DNA of 64,000 bases from Pantoea anthophila (GCF_006494375.1 NZ_VHIZ01000051.1:1-64000); one strand, 5' to 3'; shown: positions 55,120 through 63,625, numbered from the stretch's first letter. The notes: generated by a model not told the origin, from the sequence alone. Numbers and translations: made by a program.

Positions 55120-57801
55120 ATGTCGGTTGGATCACGTTGGTACAAATTCGATTTTCATAATCATACCCCTGCTTCTGACGATTATAGAGAACCTGGCATA
55201 ACAGAAAGGGAATGGTTGCAGGCTTATATGCGCCGGCATGTTGACGGCGTTATCATCAGCGACCATAACACGGGAGCCTGGATTGATCGCCTCAAAAGCG
55301 AACTGGAGCAAATGGCCCGAGACGCGCAGACCGGTGATTTGCCTGACTATCACCCGCTGACGCTGTTCCCGGGAGTAGAGCTTACCGCTACCGGTAATGT
55401 TCACATACTCGCGGTCCTGCATACGGACTGCACCAGCGCTGATGTAGAAAAACTTATCGGGCAGTGTAACGGCCCTTCTTCCTTTCCCCGTGGCGAGCAA
55501 AATCATCAGCTGGTTCTACAAAGCGGTCCCGCAGGGATCGTCAGCACTATCCGGCGTCATTCCGAGGCTTTGTGCATTCTTGCCCATATAGATGCAGTTA
55601 AGGGCATATTAGGCCTTACCAATCAGACGGAGCTTGAAGATGCGTTCCGCGCTGAACCGCATGCTGTGGAAATCAGACACCAACCGGGCGCTATCACGAA
55701 CGGCACCCACAAGCGCCTTATTCAAAATCTGCCTTACCTTCGTGGATCGGACGCCCATCATCCTGACCAGGCAGGCGCCCGTACCTGCTGGTTAAAGATG
55801 GCATCTCCGGACTTTGACGGGTTGCGGCACGCATTGCTTGATCATGAAAACTGTGTTCTGTTTGATGCTCCTCCGCCTGATGAACCCGCATTTCAGCTGC
55901 GCAGCCTCAGGTTCAGAACCCGCCTCTGTTCACCTCCCGGTAATGAAACGGCTGACGTGGAGTTCAGTCCTTTTTACAATGCCGTCATTGGCTCACGCGG
56001 GAATGGTAAGTCTACTCTCATTGAGAGCATTCGGCTGGCAATGCGAAAGACTACGGGGCTGTCACCAGAACGAGATAGAACGCTGGCACAGTTCAGGCAG
56101 ATTGGTCAGGGAATGCACGCGGACTCGGTCATTGAGTGCGTGTTCCGTAAAGATGGCGCGGATTTCCGCCTGAGCTGGCGGCCGGGCGATGTACATACCC
56201 TACATACGCTTAAAGATAACGAATGGGTTGAAGATTCAGACTGGGCCGCCGATCGTTTTCCACTTTCAGTATTCAGCCAGAAGATGCTCTATGAACTGGC
56301 CTCTGATAACGGCGCCTTCCTGCGCGTTTGTGACGACAGTGTTATTGTCAACAAGCGCGCATGGACCGACCACTGGGCTCAGCTTGAAAGAGATTTTAAA
56401 AATGAGCAAATCACGCTTAGGGGACATCTTGCGCGACGCCTGAGCGCCTCTTCCCTGTCTGGCTTGCCCGCAGATGCTGAACATGCCGTAAGTCAACTGA
56501 GTAAAAGTGCCTATTATCCCGTTCGCCAGAAGCTGGCGGTCGCTGAGCAGGAACTGTCTTCAGCGGGCTCGGCGCTGGAGCTGTACGCGGAAAGGATCGC
56601 TGCACTGAAAGCGCTTGTGACAGGTTCACATCTTGCGGAAAACCCTATTGACCCCTCTGCTGGTCTGGCAGAATTTTTACACAATCTTTCATCCCTGCAG
56701 CAGCGCTTTGATTATGAGGCAGATAATCTGCTGACTATAAGTGCCGCGGCGCTTGAAGAGTTCAGAACAGGTCCCCTTTTCTCGGCGCTCAGCGCGGCCG
56801 TAGAGGTCGAACGGGGTAATGCCGAAAGCGAGGCAACTGCCCTCAGGTCGCAAGGCCTTAACCCGGACACGTTAGACGAGTTGATGGAGCGGTGCGAGCG
56901 CTACAGAAATGAACTGAAGGAATTTGACGGGCTGGATGAGGCCGTTGCTGCATCGGAAGAGCGCATCGAGCGCTTGCTCACCGATATGCGCAAGCATCGT
57001 ATGGCGCTCACGGAAAAGCGTCGGGAGTTTCTGGCCTCGCTTCATCTTCAGGACCTGGAAATTAAAATCCTGCCCCTCTCTGCGCCTCCCGAAATCGTTC
57101 TGACGGATTACCAGAGAGTAACCGGTATCACAAACTTCGCCGAACGGATTTATGATGGGGAAGCGCAAAGCGGGCTGCTTCATTCGTTCATCAGCAGCCT
57201 TACATTTAACCCGTTACCGGCGGTGACGGAAGCCAAATATGCCCGACTCAACGACCTGAAGATACTGCATCAGGCAATAAAAAGAGACGAGCCCGACGCA
57301 GGACAGGGGCTACACGGGGCTTTCAAAAACCGGCTCAAGAGTCTGCAGGATGAGGCACTGGACGCGCTGATGTGCTGGTATCCGGATGACGGGATCTACA
57401 TAAAATACCGCGCGCCCGGTGGCAGCATGGAAGACATCACGTCGGCCTCCCCCGGCCAGAAAGGAGCGAGCATGCTGCAGTTTCTGCTTTCTTACGGTAC
57501 AGATCCGCTACTGCTCGACCAGCCTGAGGATGATCTGGATTGCCTGATGTTGAGCCAGAGCGTGATTCCCGCCATCGCGGCTAACAAAAAGCGGCGACAG
57601 CTCATTATTGTGTCCCACTCGGCGCCTATTGTGGTCAACGGCGATGCGGAATACGTTATCAGCATGAAACACGACCGGGCAGGACTGCGTCCGGATCTCT
57701 GCGGCGCGCTACATGAGAAGGAAATAAAAACGCTGATTTGCCACCAGATGGAAGGTGGAGAGAAAGCATTCCGCTCACGGTATGAACGTATTTTGAGCTG
57801 A
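55120..57801 (+). CDS. PHP-domain/SMC-like ATPase, candidate 'ppl' anti-phage defence protein
   Basis: An 893-residue protein joining two activities. The N-terminal PHP phosphoesterase domain (about 1-250) has FDFHNHTPASDD (His13, His15), ISDHNTGAW, PGVELTA, ILAHID and GSDAHHPD, the ordered metal ligands of polymerase/histidinol phosphatase domains. An SMC/RecF-like ATPase follows: Walker A GSRGNGKST (291-299), VFSQKML, a long coiled-coil (about 430-680), signature TSASPGQKGASML, Walker B LLLDQPEDDLD and the H-loop IVSHSAP. This architecture is that of the 'ppl' systems reported as defence genes in E. coli. No partner gene is adjacent. It lies between recombinase debris, as a defence cargo might. 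Confidence 0.87.
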   Translation: MSVGSRWYKFDFHNHTPASDDYREPGITEREWLQAYMRRHVDGVIISDHNTGAWIDRLKSELEQMARDAQTGDLPDYHPLTLFPGVELTATGNVHILAVLHTDCTSADVEKLIGQCNGPSSFPRGEQNHQLVLQSGPAGIVSTIRRHSEALCILAHIDAVKGILGLTNQTELEDAFRAEPHAVEIRHQPGAITNGTHKRLIQNLPYLRGSDAHHPDQAGARTCWLKMASPDFDGLRHALLDHENCVLFDAPPPDEPAFQLRSLRFRTRLCSPPGNETADVEFSPFYNAVIGSRGNGKSTLIESIRLAMRKTTGLSPERDRTLAQFRQIGQGMHADSVIECVFRKDGADFRLSWRPGDVHTLHTLKDNEWVEDSDWAADRFPLSVFSQKMLYELASDNGAFLRVCDDSVIVNKRAWTDHWAQLERDFKNEQITLRGHLARRLSASSLSGLPADAEHAVSQLSKSAYYPVRQKLAVAEQELSSAGSALELYAERIAALKALVTGSHLAENPIDPSAGLAEFLHNLSSLQQRFDYEADNLLTISAAALEEFRTGPLFSALSAAVEVERGNAESEATALRSQGLNPDTLDELMERCERYRNELKEFDGLDEAVAASEERIERLLTDMRKHRMALTEKRREFLASLHLQDLEIKILPLSAPPEIVLTDYQRVTGITNFAERIYDGEAQSGLLHSFISSLTFNPLPAVTEAKYARLNDLKILHQAIKRDEPDAGQGLHGAFKNRLKSLQDEALDALMCWYPDDGIYIKYRAPGGSMEDITSASPGQKGASMLQFLLSYGTDPLLLDQPEDDLDCLMLSQSVIPAIAANKKRRQLIIVSHSAPIVVNGDAEYVISMKHDRAGLRPDLCGALHEKEIKTLICHQMEGGEKAFRSRYERILS

Positions 57802-57956
57802 CTTACCGCATCAGGCTACTCAGCTACAGTGCATTATCTGACCCGACGCCGTCTGAGACAGCGGCATCGGGTAGTTCAGATAGAGCTGCTGACAGAGACA
57901 GAGCAGGACTGCGAACGGCGGCTACAGACTTGCCAGCTGACCAGTTCTGCCGGTTT

Positions 57957-58169
57957 TTACTCCTCTTCCCGGGATGCGTTGAAGCTGTCGATGTATGCCT
58001 CCATCTCAGCAGTAGGAGGCGGAGCCATCGGTGACGTCAGAAATAACCACGGCAGGTACCAGACCGACATGTTAACAACAAGAATCAGCAAGATTTTGTC
58101 GAGGCCAAACGCCTGCACAAACAGATAACACATAAAAATCAGGTAGGCCGTACTGGCAGGAAGGTTCAC
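57957..58169 (-). CDS. Small membrane protein, possibly truncated
   Basis: A 70-residue frame with two hydrophobic stretches (AYLIFMCYLFVQAFGLDKILLILVVNMSVWYLPWLF) and a charged tail (TAEMEAYIDSFNASREEE). Not recognised. It lies between the PHP-SMC gene and a recombinase remnant, and its start is beside the junction at about 58190, so it may be cut short. Confidence 0.4.
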   Translation of the reverse strand: MNLPASTAYLIFMCYLFVQAFGLDKILLILVVNMSVWYLPWLFLTSPMAPPPTAEMEAYIDSFNASREEE

Positions 58170-58204
58170 AAATTTAAAAAAGCCCCATGCAAAGCGGTAC
58201 CGCA

Positions 58205-58809
58205 GCGGAAGACACTATTTGCTACCCTGTGGAACACCGGCGCGCGTATCAATGAAGCCCTGGCGCTGACGAGAGGAGACTTTCTACTGCGTCAGCAGTA
58301 TCCGTTCGTGCAGCTGGCCATCCTGAAGCAGCGCGAGGAAAAGGCCGGCCGCCGCGCTGGCCGCCTCGCGGCCGGCATCGTTACCCACCCACCGTCTGGT
58401 GCCGCTTTCCGACGCGCAGTATGTCAACCAGCTGGAGATGATGATTGCCACCCTGCGCATTCCGCTTGAGCGGCGTAATGAAAAGACCGGCCGGCCGGAA
58501 AAGGTCAGGCTCTGGGAAATCACTGATCGCACGGCACGCACTTGGCTGAACGAGGCTGTGGAGGCAGCCGCCGAGGACGGCGTGACGTTCTCAATACCAG
58601 TTATGCTACACACGTTCCGGCACAGCTATGCCATGCACATGCTGTATGCCGTCACACCTTTAAAGGCGGTTCAAAGCCTGATGGGTCATAAAAACCTTAA
58701 ATCTACTGAGGTGTACACGAAGGTGTTTGCGCTGGACGTGGCTGCTCAACATCGTGTGCAGTTTCATATGGCAGAGACTGACGCTGTCGCCATGTTGAAA
58801 AGGAGCTGA
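58205..58809 (+). pseudogene. ResD-type tyrosine recombinase, truncated and frameshifted
   Basis: Reading from about 58205 gives LFATLWNTGARINEALALTRGDFLL, matching LWNTGGRLNEILPLTKEDF of the integrase at 33473. Near 58385 a four-base duplication (ACCC in cacccacc) shifts the frame; the second half then reads LVPLSDAQYVNQLEMMIATLRIPLE and HTFRHSYAMHMLYAVTPLKAVQSLMGHKNLKSTEVYTKVF. The catalytic HxxR, H and Y are intact here, unlike the KxxR copy at 33.5 kb. The N-terminal DNA-binding part is missing. Confidence 0.8.
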
Positions 58810-59435
58810 TTCCAAACTAAATCCTTTGTTTTAGCGTTCTAAAGATCGCTTTTCTGGACAGCCTCTTTGTGTCGTCTACAGAACTCAAGGCAGAATTAAT
58901 TTCTCGGGAAATACGGGAAGAAAATGGCTCACCACAGCATATTGCTGAGTTTACAAACCAACCAGTAGAACACTGGTCACTGTTAACATAAAGTGGTTAT
59001 TGGTCTTTTTTTAATCGTTTTAATATAAATAGCTTTAAAAGGCTTCACACAAGTGCTGTGAGTCTGGCAGGGAAAAAGCGCATTTTTACTAAAAAGGCCT
59101 ATATAAGCTGTATGCGCGTTATAGGCCGCCTGTAGTAGATGCCTAATCAAAATCATGCATGAGTGCGCGAAAAATCAGCGGTCGAGCAAAATCTCGAATT
59201 TTTTACCCTAGCAGTTGACATGCCGTTGAGCCTTATAAGTCGCGGGGTTAGGAAATTCCACAAAAAATACAAGCCCTACAGCCATCATTTTTCTGGCTTG
59301 TTATCTGAACGAAAAATAATAATATAGCTGTATGTAGCGGTGTAACTAACTGAACCCACTACATGTAGTACTTATCCACAAGGTAAGCTGAAGAGAATAA
59401 GTTGTGCATAATTGGCAACATGTCTTTTTAGGCCA
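58810..59435. other. AT-rich non-coding region with a perfect DnaA box
   Basis: About 625 bp without a recognisable gene. TTATCCACA at 59372-59380 is a third off-origin DnaA box. The AT-rich stretch 58980-59060 could be an old origin or regulatory region. Confidence 0.4.
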
Positions 59436-59466
59436 AAAAAAAGACCAGCTGCAAGCTGATCTTTTT
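59436..59466. terminator. Bidirectional terminator-like hairpin
   Basis: AAAAAGA-C-CAGCT-GCA-AGCTG-A-TCTTTTT, a stem with one mismatch, with A-run before and T-run after. It could stop transcripts from either side. Confidence 0.6.
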
Positions 59467-59517
59467 CCAGAAGCTGGGTCTGCGCTGCAACGCAAATGCT
59501 CACTTCTTCAGACGACA

Positions 59518-59681
59518 CTGAACATGTTGTCTGTGTACTGTGTGGCTGAGAATAACAAAAATAGGCCGGTCGTATCAAGCCGGCGTTGCTCAAGAACGTA
59601 CAAACAAAGTTCCCGACGTGCCGACTGCAACGGTGCTCAGAGCCATCCGGGACGAAGCTGAACGTGTTGTCTGTGTACTGT
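59518..59681 (+). repeat. Diverged 140-bp tandem duplication
   Basis: A 24-bp segment (59518-59541) recurs at 59658-59681 with one mismatch, 140 bp apart. Upstream parts also align weakly (CTGCAACG, GTGCTCA). Both copies can encode ...VVCVL, so this may be a decayed duplicated coding segment. The frame across the second copy (to 59872) is not recognised. Confidence 0.55.
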
Positions 59682-59845
59682 ATCAACACGATAAAGCGCA
59701 GGGGAAGAGTAAGGCTGACTGCGCTAGGCAACGGACCAACTACTACAAGGCAGACGTATATGAATATGTTACTTGTTGTTCTGAAGGCGGTTCGCTCAGC
59801 CATCAGTGTGGTCATTATCGTGATCGAATTGACCCGTTAATATTA

Positions 59846-59870
59846 AGCCTGTCAGCTCTGCTGACAGGCT
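59846..59870. terminator. Perfect 10-bp hairpin without T-run
   Basis: AGCCTGTCAG-CTCTG-CTGACAGGCT. It lies downstream of the duplicated segment and of the leftward 227-residue gene. It may be a Rho-aided end or an RNA structure. Confidence 0.5.
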
Positions 59871-60086
59871 AATCCTATAAACACGATTTATTGTGACCTT
59901 TCTGACGAGAAAATGTTTCAACTTATGTTGTCTTATTGGTTCACGAAACATCTTAGCACGTTACTAAATCAGTAATTTATATGTATATGCTTATGTATAT
60001 ACATATCAACTTCTACAATCTCTATAGCGTGCAGTTTTCAATCTCTCACTTAACCTGAGCTTTAAAATGCCTGTTTAAATCCAAGA

Positions 60087-60770
60087 TTATTTAGAGGGTA
60101 AGCCTCTGAAAGCATCTTCCCAGTAAGAATCTCTGTCAGCATCATTTACGACTTTGCTCATCCATGTCTCAGAACGGTTCCATCTTTCAGCAACCTCTTT
60201 CATGGTCCAGTTTTTTTCCTTCAAAAGTGCTTTTATAGCCGTGGTAGAGAGTTTAGCCCCAACCCAGTTTCTTAAAAGCTTTTCATCAACTGAAAAGTCC
60301 AAGCCGGGGTAATTCTCTTCAAGGTAGCTCTGAGAAACGCTAAACCAGTCAGGTTCTGAATTGCCTACAAATTGAACTATGGAATAGCGGTCATCATCAG
60401 TAACGCTAATCTCTTGATGGTAATATTCAATCCATACCGAATTCTTGTTTATGTAGTCAAAAACCCAGGCGCTGAACTCGCTACCCATACGTTCGTTTGA
60501 TTTGAAAAGGTCAAAAAAACTTTTATAATTTGATACCTTTAAGGCTCCATCTTGTATGAGGGCATCAATAGCTGAGATACGAACACCCTCAACCGCGTTT
60601 GTGATTGAGGTATTGTAGTAACTCAGCAATTGAGCACATGTGAAAAATATTTTTCCTTGAACAATCTGAACACGAAGATAACAAGCCCCATTATCATTCC
60701 AGAAGGCGCGAAACCGCAGCGGAAGATATGTTTTGTCAAACCCTTCTGACAACGTAAATCTGATTCTCAT
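60087..60770 (-). CDS. Unknown protein with C-terminal helix-turn-helix, next to the par locus
   Basis: A 227-residue protein I do not recognise by name. The N-terminal two-thirds is alpha/beta (FRAFWNDNGACYLRVQIVQGKIFFTCAQLL), and the last 55 residues form a helix-turn-helix-like segment (TTAIKALLKEKNWTMKEVAERWNRSETWMSKVVND). It is divergent from parA, separated by the palindromic operator region, and a further TGTATATACA site lies 84 bp beyond its 3' end. It may be a regulator sharing the par operator, or a plasmid-stability factor. Confidence 0.65.
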   Translation of the reverse strand: MRIRFTLSEGFDKTYLPLRFRAFWNDNGACYLRVQIVQGKIFFTCAQLLSYYNTSITNAVEGVRISAIDALIQDGALKVSNYKSFFDLFKSNERMGSEFSAWVFDYINKNSVWIEYYHQEISVTDDDRYSIVQFVGNSEPDWFSVSQSYLEENYPGLDFSVDEKLLRNWVGAKLSTTAIKALLKEKNWTMKEVAERWNRSETWMSKVVNDADRDSYWEDAFRGLPSK

Positions 60771-60948
60771 TAAATCACCCCTCTTAACATCTATCTAAAT
60801 TGAACTATAGTTAAATATTTTTCAAATATAATGGGCGATTTTATATGAATCGTTTTCTTCAGCAAGCATCGGCATAGCAACAATGCTCACCTAACTTTTA
60901 TGATTAAGTTTTTTTGGTAAAGCAAACATCTTTTTGATTCTGATTTTT

Positions 60949-61054
60949 TGTATATACATAAGTATATGCACAAAAAACGATTTTGCATATACTTATGTAT
61001 ATACATTGACAAAGTCTGTCTGTTATGTAGCATGTCTATACTTTTGTATATACA
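60949..61054. promoter_or_regulatory. par operator/centromere cluster upstream of parA
   Basis: A perfect 22-bp inverted repeat (60949-60970 and 60984-61005, 13-bp spacer). Each arm contains one TGTATATACA and ends in a related ATATGCA half. A third TGTATATACA is at 61045-61054. A TTGACA -35-like box begins at 61006, touching the palindrome. This is the expected form of a site bound by the ribbon-helix-helix partner for autoregulation and partition. Confidence 0.75.
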
Positions 61055-61066
61055 TGGCGGTGTGAA

Positions 61067-61861
61067 ATGAAGAAGCCCTATATTATTTCTTTTGCGAACA
61101 GCAAAGGCGGTGTTGCCAAAACAACAAGCTGTATTGCAGTTGGATGCGCGCTGGCTTCAGCTGGCTATAAGACCTTACTGGTTGACCTGGACCACCAGGG
61201 AAACCTGAGTGACGACGTGGGACGCGGTGACGAAGACTATACAATCACCGATCTTTTTGAAGACCCTAAGTTCGACACCAATAAACTCGTCTATACCGCC
61301 CTCGACGGGGAAACCGTTATTCCTAACCTGGATGTTATCCCGGCCGATATAACCCTCGCAGTTGAGGCGCGCAGCGCCGAACGTTTCCGTCACCGGCTCA
61401 ATATTCTGGATGAAGGTCTGTCAAGGCTCAAAAATGTTTACGACTTTATCCTGATTGACCTGCGGCCAGCCATCGATCTCAGCATCGAAAACGCGCTGCT
61501 GATAACAGATAAAATTGTTGTGCCGGTAGACATGGATCGCCGGGCGGTAAAAGGCATTGATGACCTTTTTCAGGTTGTTCGCGAAGTAAGGCGTAATGAC
61601 GATTTTGTATATACACTTGTAAAGACAAAAGTTAACGAGTCTCACTCTAAAATGAAAAAAGCCATTGATGGGTACATCAGTGAAGCGGGCTACAAAGTTG
61701 CGAATACTGAAATACGCCAGAGTGAGCTTTTCAAACAGGCAACTGAGGTACATCGCCCCGTTATGATGTTCGCCAGAAATGAACGCCCTTACCGGGATTA
61801 CAAAGCCTTCACGCAGGAGTTGCTGCAGCAGATTGAGGAGGCCGCAAGTGGCAAGAAGTGA
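61067..61861 (+). CDS. parA: ParA-family partition ATPase
   Basis: A 264-residue ParA/MinD-type ATPase with the deviant Walker A SKGGVAKTT (Lys13, Lys18), LLVDLDHQGNLSDDVG, and a Walker B region in FILIDLRPAIDLS. No N-terminal DNA-binding extension is present, so it is a type Ib ParA that relies on its partner for operator binding. An extra TGTATATACA lies inside the gene at 61606-61615. The stop overlaps the downstream ribbon-helix-helix gene by 14 bases. Confidence 0.92.
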   Translation: MKKPYIISFANSKGGVAKTTSCIAVGCALASAGYKTLLVDLDHQGNLSDDVGRGDEDYTITDLFEDPKFDTNKLVYTALDGETVIPNLDVIPADITLAVEARSAERFRHRLNILDEGLSRLKNVYDFILIDLRPAIDLSIENALLITDKIVVPVDMDRRAVKGIDDLFQVVREVRRNDDFVYTLVKTKVNESHSKMKKAIDGYISEAGYKVANTEIRQSELFKQATEVHRPVMMFARNERPYRDYKAFTQELLQQIEEAASGKK

Positions 61862-62099
61862 TCGTATAGCGAAAGGGGTTACGCGCGTTACTGAGCGCAG
61901 AAATATTACAACCGGGAAGCAGATGAACCTTCGCCTTACTGGTCTGGATGACGATGCGCTATCCATTCTTGTTGAAAAAATACAGGAAAGGCTGCCTAAC
62001 AAAAACATAACGCGGTCGCGTGTGGTCCGGGCCGCCTGCTATATAGAAGATGATAAGTTGATCGATAAGCTGGCTCAGCTTCTCGTTGAAAATACCTGA
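61848..62099 (+). CDS. parB: Ribbon-helix-helix centromere-binding protein (ParB/ParG-type)
   Basis: An 83-residue protein with a basic N-terminal tail (ARSDRIAKGVTRVTERRN) and a C-terminal ribbon-helix-helix fold (KQMNLRLTGLDDDALSILVEKIQERLPNKNITRSRVVRAACYI). GTG 61848 has GGAGG seven bases upstream and overlaps the parA stop, as in type Ib partition operons. It should bind the TGTATATACA repeats on both sides of the operon and stimulate ParA. Confidence 0.8.
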   Translation: MARSDRIAKGVTRVTERRNITTGKQMNLRLTGLDDDALSILVEKIQERLPNKNITRSRVVRAACYIEDDKLIDKLAQLLVENT

Positions 62100-62101
62100 T
62101 T

Positions 62102-62261
62102 TGTATATACATAATACAACCTTAATGCATAGACGTGTGAATATGCTTTTGTATATACATAGTTAAAGAGTGATGCCTATACATTTGTATAGGCATTGTT
62201 ATATTTTAGGTTTATGTAGAGGTTAATGTTAACAGGGTTTGTATATATATTTGTATATACA
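62102..62261. repeat. Downstream par repeat cluster
   Basis: TGTATATACA at 62102, 62150 and 62252, plus the perfect palindrome TGCCTATACA-TT-TGTATAGGCA at 62174-62195. The cluster starts two bases after the parB stop. Either this or the upstream cluster is the centromere; both probably bind the same protein. Confidence 0.7.
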
Positions 62262-62295
62262 CTATCGCGTTGCAAGTAGCCCTGCAGCTGAATTT

Positions 62296-62985
62296 TCAGA
62301 TTATTTTTGCGACCGGTAATTCTTTCCAGTTCGTCGTCCAGGCTTTACTCAGCATCTCCCGTTTCATCTTCCAGTCAGGGTCGATACCTTTACCCGCAAA
62401 GCCTATGTTGTAGCGCCCGGAACGGTTCATGGAATCCAGCAGGCTCATCAGCGCTTCACTACCTGCGCGCGGCGCCTCATCATCAAACAGGTTCAGCTGC
62501 GCCACACCGTTCGGCCGCAGCTCGCTGAGCATGATCCCCGCCTTCGCATACCTAAAGCCCGGGCGCCAGATAGCGTCCAAAGACTTTACCGCTGCCTCGA
62601 TGATGTTGCGCGTGTCCTGCGTGCCCACCCTCAGTTTCACAAACGCCGTGTTGCCGTAGCCAGGCTGTCCGGTGTCGAAAGGTGAGGTGCGGATAAACAC
62701 AGAGATGTGGTGGCAGAACTGTCTGTCTTCGCGAAGCTTTTCCGCCACGCGTTCGGCATACGCGCAGACGGACTGTCGCATAGCATCATATTCCGTGATG
62801 CGCTCGCCGAAGCTGCGGCTCACGACTATCTGCTGTTTGGGCGGGGGCGCGTCCTCCATCGGGATGCAGGATTCGCCGTTAAGCTCGCGTACCGTACGCT
62901 CCAGTACCACACCGAAATTCTTGCGGATGAAAGAAGGGGAGGTGCGTGCCAGATCGAGCGCCGTTGTCACGCCGAGCAGCTGAAG
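62296..62985 (-). pseudogene. umuC: umuC fragment C, C-terminal half
   Basis: UmuC C-terminal part from the end of the fingers/palm region: LQLLGVTTALDLARTSPSFIRKNFGVVLERTVRELNGESC, through FGERITEYDAMRQSVCAY and LNLFDDEAPRAGSEALMSLLDSMN, to GKGIDPDWKMKREMLSKAWTTNWKELPVAKII. Its upstream end is joined at about 62985 to an integrase N-terminus in another frame. It belongs with the N-terminal piece at 63397-63624; about 90 middle residues have been lost. Confidence 0.87.
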
Positions 62986-63325
62986 GCATACCGGGTGAAC
63001 CGGACCGCGGCAAAGGATTCAGGCTGATGACGTCCATGTAAATCAGATAGTCAAACCATAGTCGTATAGCGGAAAGGCGAAGCTGCAGGGTTGCACTTGC
63101 TGCTGACTGAGGCATGCCAGGCAGCTGAGGGCGTATGTAAACAGCGATATCTTCAAAGATCGCCTTTTCGGGTGCTAATTCGTGCCGGCTGCAGAAGGAA
63201 AAATAGTGGGTAAGCGCAGCACGATAAGCCGTAACTGTTGCCCTTGACCTGCCGAGATCAGACAGTACTTTCAGCCATCGTTCAGATAACAAAATAGCGT
63301 ATGTGCATAGTGGACTGGTGATCAT
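62986..63325 (-). pseudogene. N-terminal fragment of a tyrosine recombinase inside umuC
   Basis: MITSPLCTYAILLSERWLKVLSDLGRSRATVTAYRAALTHYFSFCSRHEL, then LQLRLSAIRLWFDYLIYMDVISLNPLPRSGSPGMPS, is the SAM-like DNA-binding domain of an XerC/D-type integrase. ATG 63325 has AAGGTG upstream; a start at 63346 is possible. The catalytic domain is missing, as the frame runs into umuC at about 62985. The gene begins about 50 bp from the element end at 63375-63392, as expected for the first gene of an integrated element that was later deleted. Confidence 0.8.
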
Positions 63326-63374
63326 AGCTTTCACCTTTGAAGTCAAAATGACTGCTCAAAGTTTACACAGCCTG

Positions 63375-63392
63375 ATGTTGCATTCCACTTAA
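63375..63392. repeat. Recombinase-like element end C at umuC
   Basis: ATGTTGCATTCCACTTAA, matching the ends at 49902 and 53809 at 15 of 18 positions. Here umuC lies on the minus strand, so relative to the gene this is the opposite (left) end of the inserted element and the two ends are inverted repeats of each other. Confidence 0.65.
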
Positions 63393-63396
63393 CTTA

Positions 63397-63624
63397 CTAT
63401 AAGGCATAGTTGCTTGAAAATACATGGATTTTTTCAGGGAAGTGCTGGTTCTTTATCTTGAACCACGGGTCGCCCATTTTCACATACTTTTTGGCTTCCT
63501 TACTGCGCGCAATAACGCAGCCGTCGTTGTTCGAAAGGATGGCCACCGGCGCATTTTTCAGGTCGGGTCGGAATACCCTCTCCGCGCTGGCGTAAAAGCT
63601 GTTCACGTCAATAAGGCCAAACAT
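63397..63624 (-). pseudogene. umuC: umuC fragment C, N-terminal 75 residues
   Basis: [50 protein letters not shown] through HVFSSNYAL, then TAG. It contains the catalytic aspartate of [10 protein letters not shown]. The break falls after GCCTTAT, exactly where fragments A and B begin (AT-GGC-GAC). The start lies one base after the umuD stop, as in umuDC operons. Confidence 0.9.
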
Positions 63625-63625
63625 G

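Noticed and set aside
59372-59815. 147-codon minus-strand frame near the DnaA box
   Set aside because: It spans a terminator hairpin and both copies of a tandem repeat, and resembles no family.
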